Source: Flavobacterium sp. HJ-32-4 (GTDB taxonomy: Bacteria > Bacteroidota > Bacteroidia > Flavobacteriales > Flavobacteriaceae). Taken from it: DNA of 64,000 bases. The position numbers were made by a program, and so were the translations under genes. Shown piece by piece: positions 40,264-47,919 of the stretch (positions are counted from its first letter, which is position 1; the number at the start of each line of letters is the position of its first letter). The stretch covers positions 2,943,001 through 3,007,000 of the forward strand of contig NZ_CP092832.1 of NCBI RefSeq assembly GCF_022532105.1, in the 5' to 3' direction. The notes under the pieces were generated by a model. That model worked only from the letters and a program-made list of their open reading frames with translations, had not been told where the DNA came from and did not search any database.

Positions 40264-40809
40264 ATGACCATTCATTACACTTTAGAAGAAAACGACTTTA
40301 TTACGTATCAGTTATACGTCGCTTCCGTTTCGAAACGTATGCAAGCAAAACGCAGCAGATCGAAGGTACGTGTATCACTCATATACCTTGCAGGCGGTCT
40401 CTGGTTAGCTGTCCTGGGCGTGTTGGTGATGGGCACCGTTTTCATGACAGCGGCAGTGGGTTGGTTTTTCCTCTACCCTATTTGGGAGCGTCGCCATTAT
40501 CTCCGTCATTACACGGCATATGTAAAGGAGCATTTTGCGCCGCGTGTCGGGAAAGAAATCTCCCTTGAAATCACCGACGATTTTATGTATACGAAGACGG
40601 CCACCAGCGAGAGTAAAGTCCATACGTCAGAAATCGAACAACTGACGGAAATCCCCACGTTGTTCATCCTGCAATTAAAAGGGGGCCAAGCCTTTCTGCT
40701 CCCGAAATACAAAATGGCAGATAGGGAGGCCGTATCCGCACGACTGAAGTCGCTCGCCGGGCATTTGGGAGTGGAATACGTAGGTGTAGATAAATGGGAG
40801 TGGAAGTAG
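40264..40809 (+). CDS. YcxB-like membrane protein
   Basis: The 181-aa protein starts MTIHYTLEENDFITYQLYVAS and has two adjacent membrane helices (LIYLAGGLWLAVLGVLVM and FMTAAVGWFFLYPIW). A C-terminal YcxB-type domain follows (LEITDDFMYTKTATSESKVHTSEIEQLTEIPTLFILQLKGGQAFLLPK). The function of the family is unknown. Upstream 40007-40263 holds a degenerate repeat tract (GGAGCGA/GGAGCAA) and no gene. Confidence 0.8.
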   Translation: MTIHYTLEENDFITYQLYVASVSKRMQAKRSRSKVRVSLIYLAGGLWLAVLGVLVMGTVFMTAAVGWFFLYPIWERRHYLRHYTAYVKEHFAPRVGKEISLEITDDFMYTKTATSESKVHTSEIEQLTEIPTLFILQLKGGQAFLLPKYKMADREAVSARLKSLAGHLGVEYVGVDKWEWK

Positions 40810-40810
40810 A

Positions 40811-40950
40811 AAATAATGAACAATGTACGATGTACGATGAACAATGAGCGGTTATCCCCAAATTATCAATTGTCAATTATCAATTATCAATTCCCCAAAA
40901 AGACCAAACGTCCAGCCCGTACAAACCCAACTCAAAACCCAAAACCCCTC
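40811..40950. repeat. AT-rich repeat tract and copy 1 of a dispersed ~45-bp repeat
   Basis: ATGAACA/ATGTACG units and CAATTAT units (40811-40892) are followed by a dispersed repeat at 40903-40947 that includes ACGTCCAGCCCGTACAAA, CCCAACTC and AAAACCC. Related copies lie at 43355-43401 and 43682-43725. Confidence 0.7.
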
Positions 40951-40996
40951 TAGCGTAATTCTGACAAAACAAACAAACAAGGCATTGAAAATGAAC

Positions 40997-41004
40997 TATA
41001 TTTG
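40997..41004 (+). promoter_or_regulatory. -7 promoter box (TATATTTG)
   Basis: TATATTTG lies 92 bases before the ATG of the leucine-rich T9SS protein, an unusually long leader for this window. Confidence 0.5.
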
Positions 41005-41096
41005 CTAACCTTGTTGTTCGTTTCTTTTCTCCGGCATCATGTTGGAAAACAGCAAAACCGACTGCACATACCCAACAAAATAATAGGCCGAACAAA

Positions 41097-43091
41097 ATGA
41101 AACATTTCGCCGCTCTCCTCCTGCTTTTTGCCCTGACATGCCACGGCCAAATCATCAACATACCCGACCCCGCGTTCAAGGCGAAACTCCTGGCAGCCGT
41201 TCCCGGGAATGGCATCGCCAAAAACGTCAATGGCAACTATATGACCATCGACGTCAACCAGGACGGTGAGATACAGCAATCGGAGGCCAACCAGGTGTAT
41301 AAACTCTATGTGGTGAATTCGACCATCACCAGTCTGGAAGGCATACAGCAGTTCCACTCGCTACAATGGCTGGAATGTTATAACAATGCGATCACCACAC
41401 TCGACCTGACCACGATGGAAACCCTTGAGTGGGTGGATTGTTCGAGCAACGTGTTGACGTATGTGCATATGCCCTACACTCTCTCCTACCTGAATTGCGC
41501 GTTCAACCAACTGACCACCATCGATGTCAGCAATACGCATTGGATTACCGACTTGGTATGCTCGTTCAACCCGCAGTTGCAGTCGATCTTTATTAAGAAT
41601 GGCACCTACTGTGCCGTAACGCTTGTGGGAGACGATAACTTACAGTATATCTGTGCCGATCCGGACGAGTTTTATGCCCTTAACACCAACCTCGCCAATG
41701 CGGGTATTACGGGCTGCGAAGTGAACGCGTATTGCAGTTTCACGCCCGGCGGCAGTTTCGGCACGTTGGGCGGCACCGTTACTTTCGATGCGGATGGCAA
41801 CGGCTGTGACGCGACCGACCCCGTACAGGCCAATGTTCGGTTGAACATCACCGATTTCACCACGCCTTTTTCGACCTACACCGGATTCGACGGAGCGTAT
41901 GCGTTCTACGGAAGTCCGGGTTATTATGGTATTTCGGCGGCTGTTGAACACCCCGACTTTTTTACGGTATCTCCGCCTTCCGTCACCCTTCCTTTTATCC
42001 CTTCCAACACCCTCAACACGCAGGATTTCTGCATTACCGCCAACGGCACCCATTATGACCTTGAAACCGTCATCGTTCCCCTCACGCCGGCTATGCCCGG
42101 ATTTTCAGCCAAGTACCTGCTCACCTACCGGAACAAGGGCAATCAGGTGATGTCATTGACCGATGGCATTGCGTTCACATTCGACGAGACGCGCATGGAC
42201 TTCCTGTCGGCCAACATTTCGCCGAGTCTGCAAAGCGCCGGGACCTTGCATTGGAGTTATGACAACCTGATGCCGTTTGAGACCCGTAGTATATTGTTGA
42301 CGATGCATGTCAATGCCCCAACCGACCCCAATCCGGTGAATTTGAATGACCAACTGCCTTTTTCCGCCAGCGTCGCGCCGCAGGACGTTGACGAGACGGC
42401 CGACGACAACCTGTTTTCGTTAAACCAAACCGTGGTCGGCTCGTTTGACCCGAATGACATCACCTGCCTGGAAGGCGACTATGTGAGTCCGGCGAAAATA
42501 GGCGACTACCTGCACTACAACATCAATTTTGAAAATACCGGCACGGCGGCGGCGCAGAACATCGTAGTGAAGGACGTGATCGACCTAACGAAATTTGATA
42601 TGTCGAGCCTGCAGGTATTGTATGCCTCGCATACGATGACACCGCGGATTGCCAACGACAAGGTGGAGTTTATCTTTGAAAACATCCAGTTGGGCGCGGG
42701 TGAACATGGCAACGTGACCTTTAAAATCAAAACCAAAAACACCCTGGTAACGGGCAATTCCGTAGCGCAGAACGCCGGTATTTATTTTGATTACAATTTC
42801 CCGGTCATCACCAACACCGCGACCACGACCTTCCAAACGTTGGGTATTACGGATGTAAACCGTAGGCCGTTACGCATTTGGCCCAACCCATCCAAAGACA
42901 TTTTCCACCTGGAAGCCCCTTCCGAACTCTCGTCTCTGGAAGTATTTGATGTGCAGGGCAGGCTACTAACGCATCGCACGCTGAACGGCACATCTGCGAG
43001 CGTTGATATGAAGGGCTTCTCTAAGGGAGTGTACGTGTTGAGGGTGATGTCGGCAGGTGGCGTTCAGTCGCAAAAGGTGGTGTTGGAGTAA
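41097..43091 (+). CDS. Secreted leucine-rich-repeat protein with conserved repeat domains and T9SS sorting domain
   Basis: The 664-aa protein has a signal peptide (MKHFAALLLLFALTCHGQ). Residues ~19-200 form a leucine-rich-repeat region opening with IINIPDPAFKAKLLAAVPGNG and a VNQDGEIQQSEA calcium-loop-like stretch. A carboxypeptidase-regulatory-like segment follows (~215-300, GTVTFDADGNGCDATDPVQANVRLNI). A surface-protein domain of the GSFDPNDITCLEGDYVSPAKIGDYLHYNINFENTG type then runs from ~450 to 580 (the DUF7619-like repeat seen in flavobacterial exoproteins). The C-terminus (LRIWPNPSKDIFHL...QKVVLE) is a T9SS type A domain. It is probably a surface adhesin or binding protein. Confidence 0.88.
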   Translation: MKHFAALLLLFALTCHGQIINIPDPAFKAKLLAAVPGNGIAKNVNGNYMTIDVNQDGEIQQSEANQVYKLYVVNSTITSLEGIQQFHSLQWLECYNNAITTLDLTTMETLEWVDCSSNVLTYVHMPYTLSYLNCAFNQLTTIDVSNTHWITDLVCSFNPQLQSIFIKNGTYCAVTLVGDDNLQYICADPDEFYALNTNLANAGITGCEVNAYCSFTPGGSFGTLGGTVTFDADGNGCDATDPVQANVRLNITDFTTPFSTYTGFDGAYAFYGSPGYYGISAAVEHPDFFTVSPPSVTLPFIPSNTLNTQDFCITANGTHYDLETVIVPLTPAMPGFSAKYLLTYRNKGNQVMSLTDGIAFTFDETRMDFLSANISPSLQSAGTLHWSYDNLMPFETRSILLTMHVNAPTDPNPVNLNDQLPFSASVAPQDVDETADDNLFSLNQTVVGSFDPNDITCLEGDYVSPAKIGDYLHYNINFENTGTAAAQNIVVKDVIDLTKFDMSSLQVLYASHTMTPRIANDKVEFIFENIQLGAGEHGNVTFKIKTKNTLVTGNSVAQNAGIYFDYNFPVITNTATTTFQTLGITDVNRRPLRIWPNPSKDIFHLEAPSELSSLEVFDVQGRLLTHRTLNGTSASVDMKGFSKGVYVLRVMSAGGVQSQKVVLE

Positions 43092-43092
43092 C

Positions 43093-43400
43093 AATGTACG
43101 ATGAACAGGGAACAGGGAACAATGAGCGGTTAACGTTCAATTATGAATTGATAATTGATAATTGATAATTAGGTTAAAACAGCATAGCCATGCGCTGTGT
43201 CCGTTCATCAAAAAGATGCTATCACATCTCCAACTGATCAAAAGGGATTTAACTTGGTTGAAGACTATGAAACCAACAACCGTTCACTGTAAACCGTAAA
43301 CGGTAAACCGTCAACCGTCAACCGTCAACTGTCAACTGTCAACTGTCAACCGTCAGACAAACGTCCATCCCGTACAAATCCAACTTAAAACCCGACACTC
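43093..43400. repeat. Intergenic repeat region with CGTCAAC heptamers and dispersed repeat copy 2
   Basis: ATGAACAG/AATTGAT units follow the stop codon. CGTAAAC/CGTCAAC/TGTCAAC heptamers run from 43284 to 43355. A copy of the dispersed repeat (ACGTCCATCCCGTACAAA, CCAACTT) follows at 43355-43401, ending at the left end of the TIR element. No gene is seen. Confidence 0.8.
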
Positions 43401-43535
43401 CTTAACAAAATACGTGGTTTTCCCGTAAAATGGTGTCGTCGGGAATACGTATTTTGCATTTGGGGAGGGGCGGATGCGGCCCTTACGAAAAGCCGAAAAC
43501 CTGGCATTACGGGAAACCCGCACTAATTGTTAAAG
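43401..43535 (+). mobile_element. 135-bp MITE-like element with terminal inverted repeats, copy 2
   Basis: The left end CTTAACAAAATACGTGGTTT and the right end ...CACTAATTGTTAAAG are imperfect inverted repeats, with TTTTCCCGT and ACGGGAAA further in. The internal TTGGGGAGGGGCGG (43460-43473) is the reverse complement of the same block in copy 1, at the same distance from the end. It is not coding. Confidence 0.7.
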
Positions 43536-43753
43536 TTTAACGTTAGAACAGCATCGGTCTCCGCTTTTGGGCGTCGCTTACTCTCCACATTACCAAAACG
43601 GATTTCACTCCGTTGGAGGCTATGAAGCTAGCAACCGTTCACTGTAAACTGTAAACCGTCAACCATCAACCGTCAACCAACAGACAAAACGTCTAGCGAG
43701 TAAAAACCAACTCAAAACTCAAAACTCAACACTCAAAACTTCAAACTTCCTCC
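43536..43753. repeat. Intergenic tract with dispersed repeat copy 3
   Basis: A GGAGGCTATGAAGC...ACCGTTCACTGTAAAC stretch (43612-43653) parallels 43257-43301. It is followed by CGTCAAC heptamers and a diverged dispersed-repeat copy (ACGTCTAGCGAGTAAAAA, CCAACTC, then AAAACTC units). This looks like a duplication of the block before the TIR element. No gene is seen. Confidence 0.65.
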
Positions 43754-44422
43754 TTGAAATATCCCCTCTCCCTCCTCCTCGCCTGCCTCACGCTCTTCGC
43801 CTGCCAGGAGCGCCCTGCCACAACGGCTCAGGCAGAACCGACCGCCACGACGTGTGCGGACGAACGACCTCCGTACAAAACATTCGTGAAGTCGGTACAC
43901 AAATGGAAAAACGCCACCTACCAGGCAAAATCCGACTATCTTTTTCAGTTGGTGAACGACGACATTTATTGTTACTGGAAGGGCACGCCGTGGGATTTCT
44001 ATGGGATGTCCCGACAGCCACAACAGGGGCAGATTGCCTGTGGCTATTTCGTAACCAATACCCTGTCGGACCTCGGGTTCCGGATCGAGCGCAGCCGGTT
44101 GGCACAGGTGGTGTCGGGCCAGATGATACGGGAATTGTGTACAAATATCAAAACGTTCAACCGCTTCGACCAACTTGAAACCTTCCTGAAATCACAACCG
44201 GACCGATCTGTTTTCATCATCGGACTCGATTTCCACACAGGATACATCGTCAAAGATGGGGAAAGCTATTTCCTTCATTCGAATTACATCGGAAGGGAAG
44301 GTGTCATCAAAGAGCCCATCCGGACGTCACGGGCTCTGGTGCACAACAAGTTCTTTATGATTGGCAGCCTTAGCCAAAATAAGGCGTTCGTTAACCGATG
44401 GTTTGAGGGATTAGGTGAATGA
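43754..44422 (+). CDS. Lipoprotein with a probable NlpC/P60- or papain-like amidase fold
   Basis: The 222-aa protein starts at TTG and reads KYPLSLLLACLTLFACQE, a lipoprotein signal with lipobox LFAC. The body shows QGQIACGYFVTNTLSDLGFRI, where a Cys opens a helix as in NlpC/P60 and related thiol peptidases, and FIIGLDFHTGYIVKDGESYFLHSN, where the His in a strand suits the catalytic partner. It would then be a periplasmic peptidoglycan hydrolase or amidase. This assignment rests on motif layout alone. Confidence 0.65.
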   Translation: MKYPLSLLLACLTLFACQERPATTAQAEPTATTCADERPPYKTFVKSVHKWKNATYQAKSDYLFQLVNDDIYCYWKGTPWDFYGMSRQPQQGQIACGYFVTNTLSDLGFRIERSRLAQVVSGQMIRELCTNIKTFNRFDQLETFLKSQPDRSVFIIGLDFHTGYIVKDGESYFLHSNYIGREGVIKEPIRTSRALVHNKFFMIGSLSQNKAFVNRWFEGLGE

Positions 44423-44614
44423 ACAAGGAACGTTGTACAATGAACAGTGAACAAATAGTTGTTAACCGTGTATCGGTAACTGTACACTGTCAACTCTCAA
44501 CCTCACCCCCCAAGCCTAACTTCCTATTTTCGCACTCTGAAAATGTACGGAAAAACCGTACTGTCATCCTAACGCGCTTTCCTACCTTCGAAGCAGGTGT
44601 GAGAGGATAATCTT

Positions 44615-44655
44615 CACCACTTCCTTATACCTTCCTCACTCGTTAAAAAGTGGTG
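44615..44655. promoter_or_regulatory. Inverted repeat upstream of the toxin-antitoxin promoter
   Basis: CACCACTT (44615-44622) and AAGTGGTG (44648-44655) form an 8-bp inverted repeat 30 bases before the -7 box. It could be an operator for the antitoxin or a terminator, since TTTCTTTTTT follows. Confidence 0.4.
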
Positions 44656-44684
44656 AGAAGTTTCTTTTTTGTTACACTATTAGT

Positions 44685-44692
44685 TAACTTTG
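44685..44692 (+). promoter_or_regulatory. -7 promoter box (TAACTTTG) of the toxin-antitoxin pair
   Basis: TAACTTTG ends two bases before the toxin ATG; TTTTGTTA about 15 bases upstream may be the -33 part. The toxin mRNA would be leaderless. Confidence 0.6.
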
Positions 44693-44694
44693 CA

Positions 44695-45051
44695 ATGAAG
44701 CAAGTCCGGCAGATTATTTTCTACCAAGGCCATTTTCATGCATTTTACCATGCACAAAACAGAAAAGTCCAACGAAAAATCGATGAAGTTCTCTTTATGA
44801 TTTCAATTTTGGAACGAGTACCATCCAAGTTCCTTGAACACCTAACCGGAACAGACGGCCTTTTTGAAATCAGAATTGAATGGAGTGGTTCTATATTCAG
44901 GGTTTTCTGTTGTTTTGACGAAGGCAGGTTGGTGGTGCTGTTCAATGGATTTCAAAAGAAAACCCAAAAAACACCGAAAACGGAAATTGATAAAGCCGAA
45001 AAACTGAAGGTAGCCTACTTTAAAGAAAAATATGATGGAAAAGCAACGTAA
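44695..45051 (+). CDS. RelE/ParE-superfamily (HigB-like) toxin
   Basis: The start is MKQVRQIIFYQG (118 aa), directly after the -7 box. The fold pattern is HigB-like: VQRKIDEVLFMISILERVPSKFLEHLTGTDGLFEIRIEWSGSIFRVFCCFDEGRLVVLFNGFQKKTQKTP, with basic residues in the last strand expected for mRNA cleavage on the ribosome. The antitoxin gene overlaps its 3' end by 20 bases, the toxin-first order of higBA systems. Confidence 0.9.
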   Translation: MKQVRQIIFYQGHFHAFYHAQNRKVQRKIDEVLFMISILERVPSKFLEHLTGTDGLFEIRIEWSGSIFRVFCCFDEGRLVVLFNGFQKKTQKTPKTEIDKAEKLKVAYFKEKYDGKAT

Positions 45052-45337
45052 CAGCACCACCACGTTTGAATCGCATCTAGACGCGCAGTATGGTAAGCCC
45101 GGATCCGTTGACAGGATGAACTTTGAAATAAAAGCCAAGGCGTTCGCGATCGGCGAACTTATTAAAGAGGAACGACGACTCGCACGCCTAACGCAACAGG
45201 AGCTTGCCGACAAAACCGGCACGAAAAAGAGTTTTATCTCCCGAATCGAGAATGGTCATACCGACATACAACTTTCCACTTTATATCGTTTACTCGAAAT
45301 CGGACTTGGCAAGAAGGTGTTGATTTCGATTGTGTAG
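45032..45337 (+). CDS. HigA-like HTH antitoxin
   Basis: The 101-aa protein starts at one of two adjacent ATGs. An XRE HTH occupies residues ~38-95 (AIGELIKEERRLARLTQQELADKTGTKKSFISRIENGHTDIQLSTLYRLLEIGLGKKVLI), and the N-terminal 35 residues would contact the toxin. It should neutralise the upstream toxin and repress the shared promoter. Confidence 0.9.
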   Translation: MMEKQRNSTTTFESHLDAQYGKPGSVDRMNFEIKAKAFAIGELIKEERRLARLTQQELADKTGTKKSFISRIENGHTDIQLSTLYRLLEIGLGKKVLISIV

Positions 45338-45370
45338 AAAAAGGAACCTCTCTTTCTAATCACTTTTTGC

Positions 45371-45946
45371 ATGACACTCAACTGGCGCTCTTTTGCGAAA
45401 CAAATAACCGGAACCTACATTGAGGGTTCATACGGCCGTTCCGACCGGGTAGAGCTACCGTATAGAAGTTGGACGATTCGATTCGATCATTACACCCATC
45501 ACGCTCTTGCAGGAGGCGCTTCATATGAAAGTACGGTGACTCGCATTTGTGCCGAGGTCATGTCGCGCGATGGATTTCGCTTCCACCTACACAAACAGGA
45601 TGTCTTGTCAACACTCGCTACTTTTTTCGGAGCCCAGGACTTGCAGGTTGGCGACTCCGACTTCGATGCTTACTATGTCATTAAAACCAACCATGAGCGC
45701 AAGATACGACAGTTGCTGACCACAGAAATCCGACAGGGTATACGGAGACTAAATTTGAAAAACCTCCAGACCAGTAGTCAAAAGGGCGTCTGGGAAGACG
45801 AACTGCCCGAAGGCCACTTCGACCTCGCCATCTATCTGGATGAAACTCCAACCAACATGGGATGTCTACTGAATATCGGTCTATTACTAGGCGACCTTCT
45901 CAACCGGTTATACGATATGGGGGCTATTGAAGGTAGCGTAGATTAG
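45371..45946 (+). CDS. Hypothetical soluble protein
   Basis: The 191-aa protein (MTLNWRSFAKQITGTYIEGSYGRSDRVELPYRSWTIRFDHY) has alternating hydrophobic strands, as in a beta-sandwich, and the segment GDSDFDAYYVIKTNHERKIRQLLTTEIRQGI. A similar phrase occurs in DUF3137-type and related membrane-linked proteins, but no membrane helix is present here. I do not recognise a family with confidence. It follows the toxin-antitoxin pair by 33 bases. Confidence 0.7.
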   Translation: MTLNWRSFAKQITGTYIEGSYGRSDRVELPYRSWTIRFDHYTHHALAGGASYESTVTRICAEVMSRDGFRFHLHKQDVLSTLATFFGAQDLQVGDSDFDAYYVIKTNHERKIRQLLTTEIRQGIRRLNLKNLQTSSQKGVWEDELPEGHFDLAIYLDETPTNMGCLLNIGLLLGDLLNRLYDMGAIEGSVD

Positions 45947-46032
45947 ACATAGCGCATATTAACATTCAGTTCATGGAAACCGCGGTTTGAAGGCGGTGAT
46001 TTCAGTATCTTTCCCATTCAAAAAGTATAACA

Positions 46033-46464
46033 ATGCCTGCATCCGAAATTATCTCTTCCCGCCTTCTCCCCTTTCCCGTCGCGAAGGTATACGAAGCCTT
46101 TTCGAATCCTGAATTGCTGCAAAGATGGTGGGGCCCCGAAGGCTTTTCCAATACGATACATGAATTCGATCTCCGTCCGGGCGGACGCTGGCGGCTTACC
46201 ATGCACGGACCTGACAAGGGTCATTATGAAAACGCCTCGACGTTTACCCTGGTGGAAGCCCCGTCACGGGTAGCATGGACCCGCCAATCACAGCCGTTAT
46301 TCGACATGGAGATCCTGTTTACGGAAATAGATGTAGATAGGTCGACCATCACCTTTAGAATGTGTTTCGAAACCGAAGAAGCCTGCGCCAAAATCCGGCC
46401 GTTCGGCACGCCGAAGAACGAGGAAAATTTCGACCGGTTGGAAGCGCTGCTCCGCAATCTGTAA
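46033..46464 (+). CDS. SRPBCC/AHSA1 domain protein
   Basis: The 143-aa START-like fold shows ISSRLLPFPVAKVYEAFSNPELLQRWWGPEGFSNTIHEFDLRPGGRWRLTMHGPDKG and ends FDRLEALLRNL. These are the usual helix-grip landmarks of AHSA1-like proteins, which bind hydrophobic ligands or activate chaperones. Function is unknown. TATCTTTC (46006-46013) may be its -7 box. Confidence 0.88.
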   Translation: MPASEIISSRLLPFPVAKVYEAFSNPELLQRWWGPEGFSNTIHEFDLRPGGRWRLTMHGPDKGHYENASTFTLVEAPSRVAWTRQSQPLFDMEILFTEIDVDRSTITFRMCFETEEACAKIRPFGTPKNEENFDRLEALLRNL

Positions 46465-46502
46465 TTTTTGTAAGAAAAAAGAACTTCCTGTGTTTGATAG
46501 GG

Positions 46503-46510
46503 TATATTTG
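46503..46510 (+). promoter_or_regulatory. -7 promoter box (TATATTTG)
   Basis: TATATTTG matches TAnnTTTG and lies 50 bases before the GH19-like gene. Confidence 0.55.
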
Positions 46511-46560
46511 TTATATTTACGAAACGATAGTAAACTATTCCCTAACCAAAACAAACACAC

Positions 46561-47157
46561 ATGATTGATCGTAAATTTTTCTTTGACAGTATTAAGCCCA
46601 CGCTGTTTGCCGGGAAGTTCAACCAGAAACAAGTAGACGGTATGTCGGCCATCCTCGATGAATGGGATGCCAAGCACGCCACTTCCGACATCCGCTGGCT
46701 GGCGTATATGCTGGCCACGACCTACCATGAAACCGGACATACCATGCAACCGATCGAAGAATGGGGTAAAGGAAAAACCTATGCGTATGGCAGCCGCGTA
46801 AAAATGGCGAAAGACAAAGCCGGAAACCGTATTCCGTATACCGACACCACAGAAATCTTCTACGGACGCGGTTTCGTGCAACTCACCTGGTACGAAAACT
46901 ACGATAAGGCAGGTAAGAAACTCGGACAGAACTTCCTGCACAATGCGGCAGGCGTGATGGACCTCAAAAACGCCACCAAAATCCTGTTCCTCGGAATGAC
47001 GGAAGGTTGGTTCACCGCCAAGAAATTGTCGGACTATTTCAACGCCACGACGGAAGACTGGAAAAACGCCCGTAAAATCATTAACGGTCTCGACAAAGCC
47101 GAACAAATACAAGGTAATGCACTGGCATTCAAAGCCGCGATTCGAAAAGCGGCATAA
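46561..47157 (+). CDS. Glycoside hydrolase 19-like (chitinase/endolysin-type) protein
   Basis: The 198-aa protein shows the lysozyme-like GH19 pattern: AYMLATTYHETGHTMQPIEEWGKG (catalytic Glu after YH) and EIFYGRGFVQLTWYENYDKAGKKLG. It has no signal peptide, so it resembles phage endolysins or effector hydrolases rather than a secreted chitinase. No holin, spanin or phage gene lies nearby. It has its own -7 box and a terminator, so it is a single-gene unit. Confidence 0.82.
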   Translation: MIDRKFFFDSIKPTLFAGKFNQKQVDGMSAILDEWDAKHATSDIRWLAYMLATTYHETGHTMQPIEEWGKGKTYAYGSRVKMAKDKAGNRIPYTDTTEIFYGRGFVQLTWYENYDKAGKKLGQNFLHNAAGVMDLKNATKILFLGMTEGWFTAKKLSDYFNATTEDWKNARKIINGLDKAEQIQGNALAFKAAIRKAA

Positions 47158-47175
47158 TAAAGTAAACGTAAAGGG

Positions 47176-47204
47176 AAGGTCGGTTTTTGCCGGCCTTTTT
47201 TTTT
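47176..47204 (+). terminator. Rho-independent terminator
   Basis: AAGGTCGG-TTTTTG-CCGGCCTT followed by T7 after the GH19-like gene. Confidence 0.85.
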
Positions 47205-47224
47205 GAAGAAGTCCCTGAGCGCAG

Positions 47225-47271
47225 GAGCACCTTAGCACCCCAGCCTAACTCCTAACTCCTAACTCCTAATT
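47225..47271. repeat. CTCCTAA heptamer repeat
   Basis: Tandem TAACTCC/CTCCTAA units (about five) lie at the 3' end of the TMEM175 gene and run into its last codons. Confidence 0.8.
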
Positions 47272-47865
47272 CCTTTCCCCTTTCTCCCGCTCCCTCAACA
47301 TCCGTTCAATCCGTTTATCCGGAATCAGCCACATAATCGCCACACTCACATAGAGTAATCCCGCCACTAACGGAATACCAATGTAAACCATCAGGATGGC
47401 AGTGAGGTAGATGATAACAGACGCCGTGCCTTTGAGATCATTACCTACCGCTTTCTTCAATAGGGAATTAGGCCCCTGGTCGGCAATAATCGTCTTTTCA
47501 AGTATGTAGTAGGCGACTCCCGACATCAGTAGCGTGAAACCGTAAAAAATGAGCGTGAAGTCATCAAAGTGTTTCTCGCCCATCCAGGCGGTCGAGAAGG
47601 GAACCAATGACAACCAGAACAATAAGTGTAGGTTGGCCCACAGGATGGCCCCATTGACACGGGTCATACTGTGGAGCATGTGGTGGTGGTTGTTCCAGTA
47701 AATCCCGATATAAATAAAACTGAGGATATAGCTCAGGAACACGTGGTAATGGCCGAGTAGGTTTTCCAACGTGGCATCACCCGGTACTTTTATTTCGAGT
47801 ACCATAATCGTCAGGATGATGGCCAATACCCCATCGCTGAAGGCTTCGAGACGTCCTTTGTTCAT
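47266..47865 (-). CDS. TMEM175 family (DUF1211) cation channel
   Basis: The 199-aa protein begins with the TMEM175 signature RLEAFSDGVLAIILTIMVLEIKVP; the FSD motif lies in the first helix. It has six hydrophobic segments (SYILSFIYIGIYWNNHHHMLH, LLFWLSLVPFSTAWMG, and others). Bacterial members form leak potassium channels. The C-terminus is short and basic. Confidence 0.9.
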   Translation of the reverse strand: MNKGRLEAFSDGVLAIILTIMVLEIKVPGDATLENLLGHYHVFLSYILSFIYIGIYWNNHHHMLHSMTRVNGAILWANLHLLFWLSLVPFSTAWMGEKHFDDFTLIFYGFTLLMSGVAYYILEKTIIADQGPNSLLKKAVGNDLKGTASVIIYLTAILMVYIGIPLVAGLLYVSVAIMWLIPDKRIERMLREREKGERN

Positions 47866-47919
47866 CGGCTATTGAGATTTAAACATATACTCCATTCCTA
47901 CATGCCTGGCAACATCCAA

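Noticed and set aside
43754..44422. ATG start for the lipoprotein
   Set aside because: No in-frame ATG precedes the lipobox; the TTG at 43754 is the only codon giving a complete lipoprotein signal.
44545..44561. Third copy of the TIR element
   Set aside because: Only a GTACGG-AAAAA-CCGTAC hairpin resembles part of copy 1; the ends and inner block are missing.
46561..47157. Prophage around the endolysin-like gene
   Set aside because: Neighbours on both sides are ordinary chromosomal genes; no capsid, tail, integrase or holin is present.
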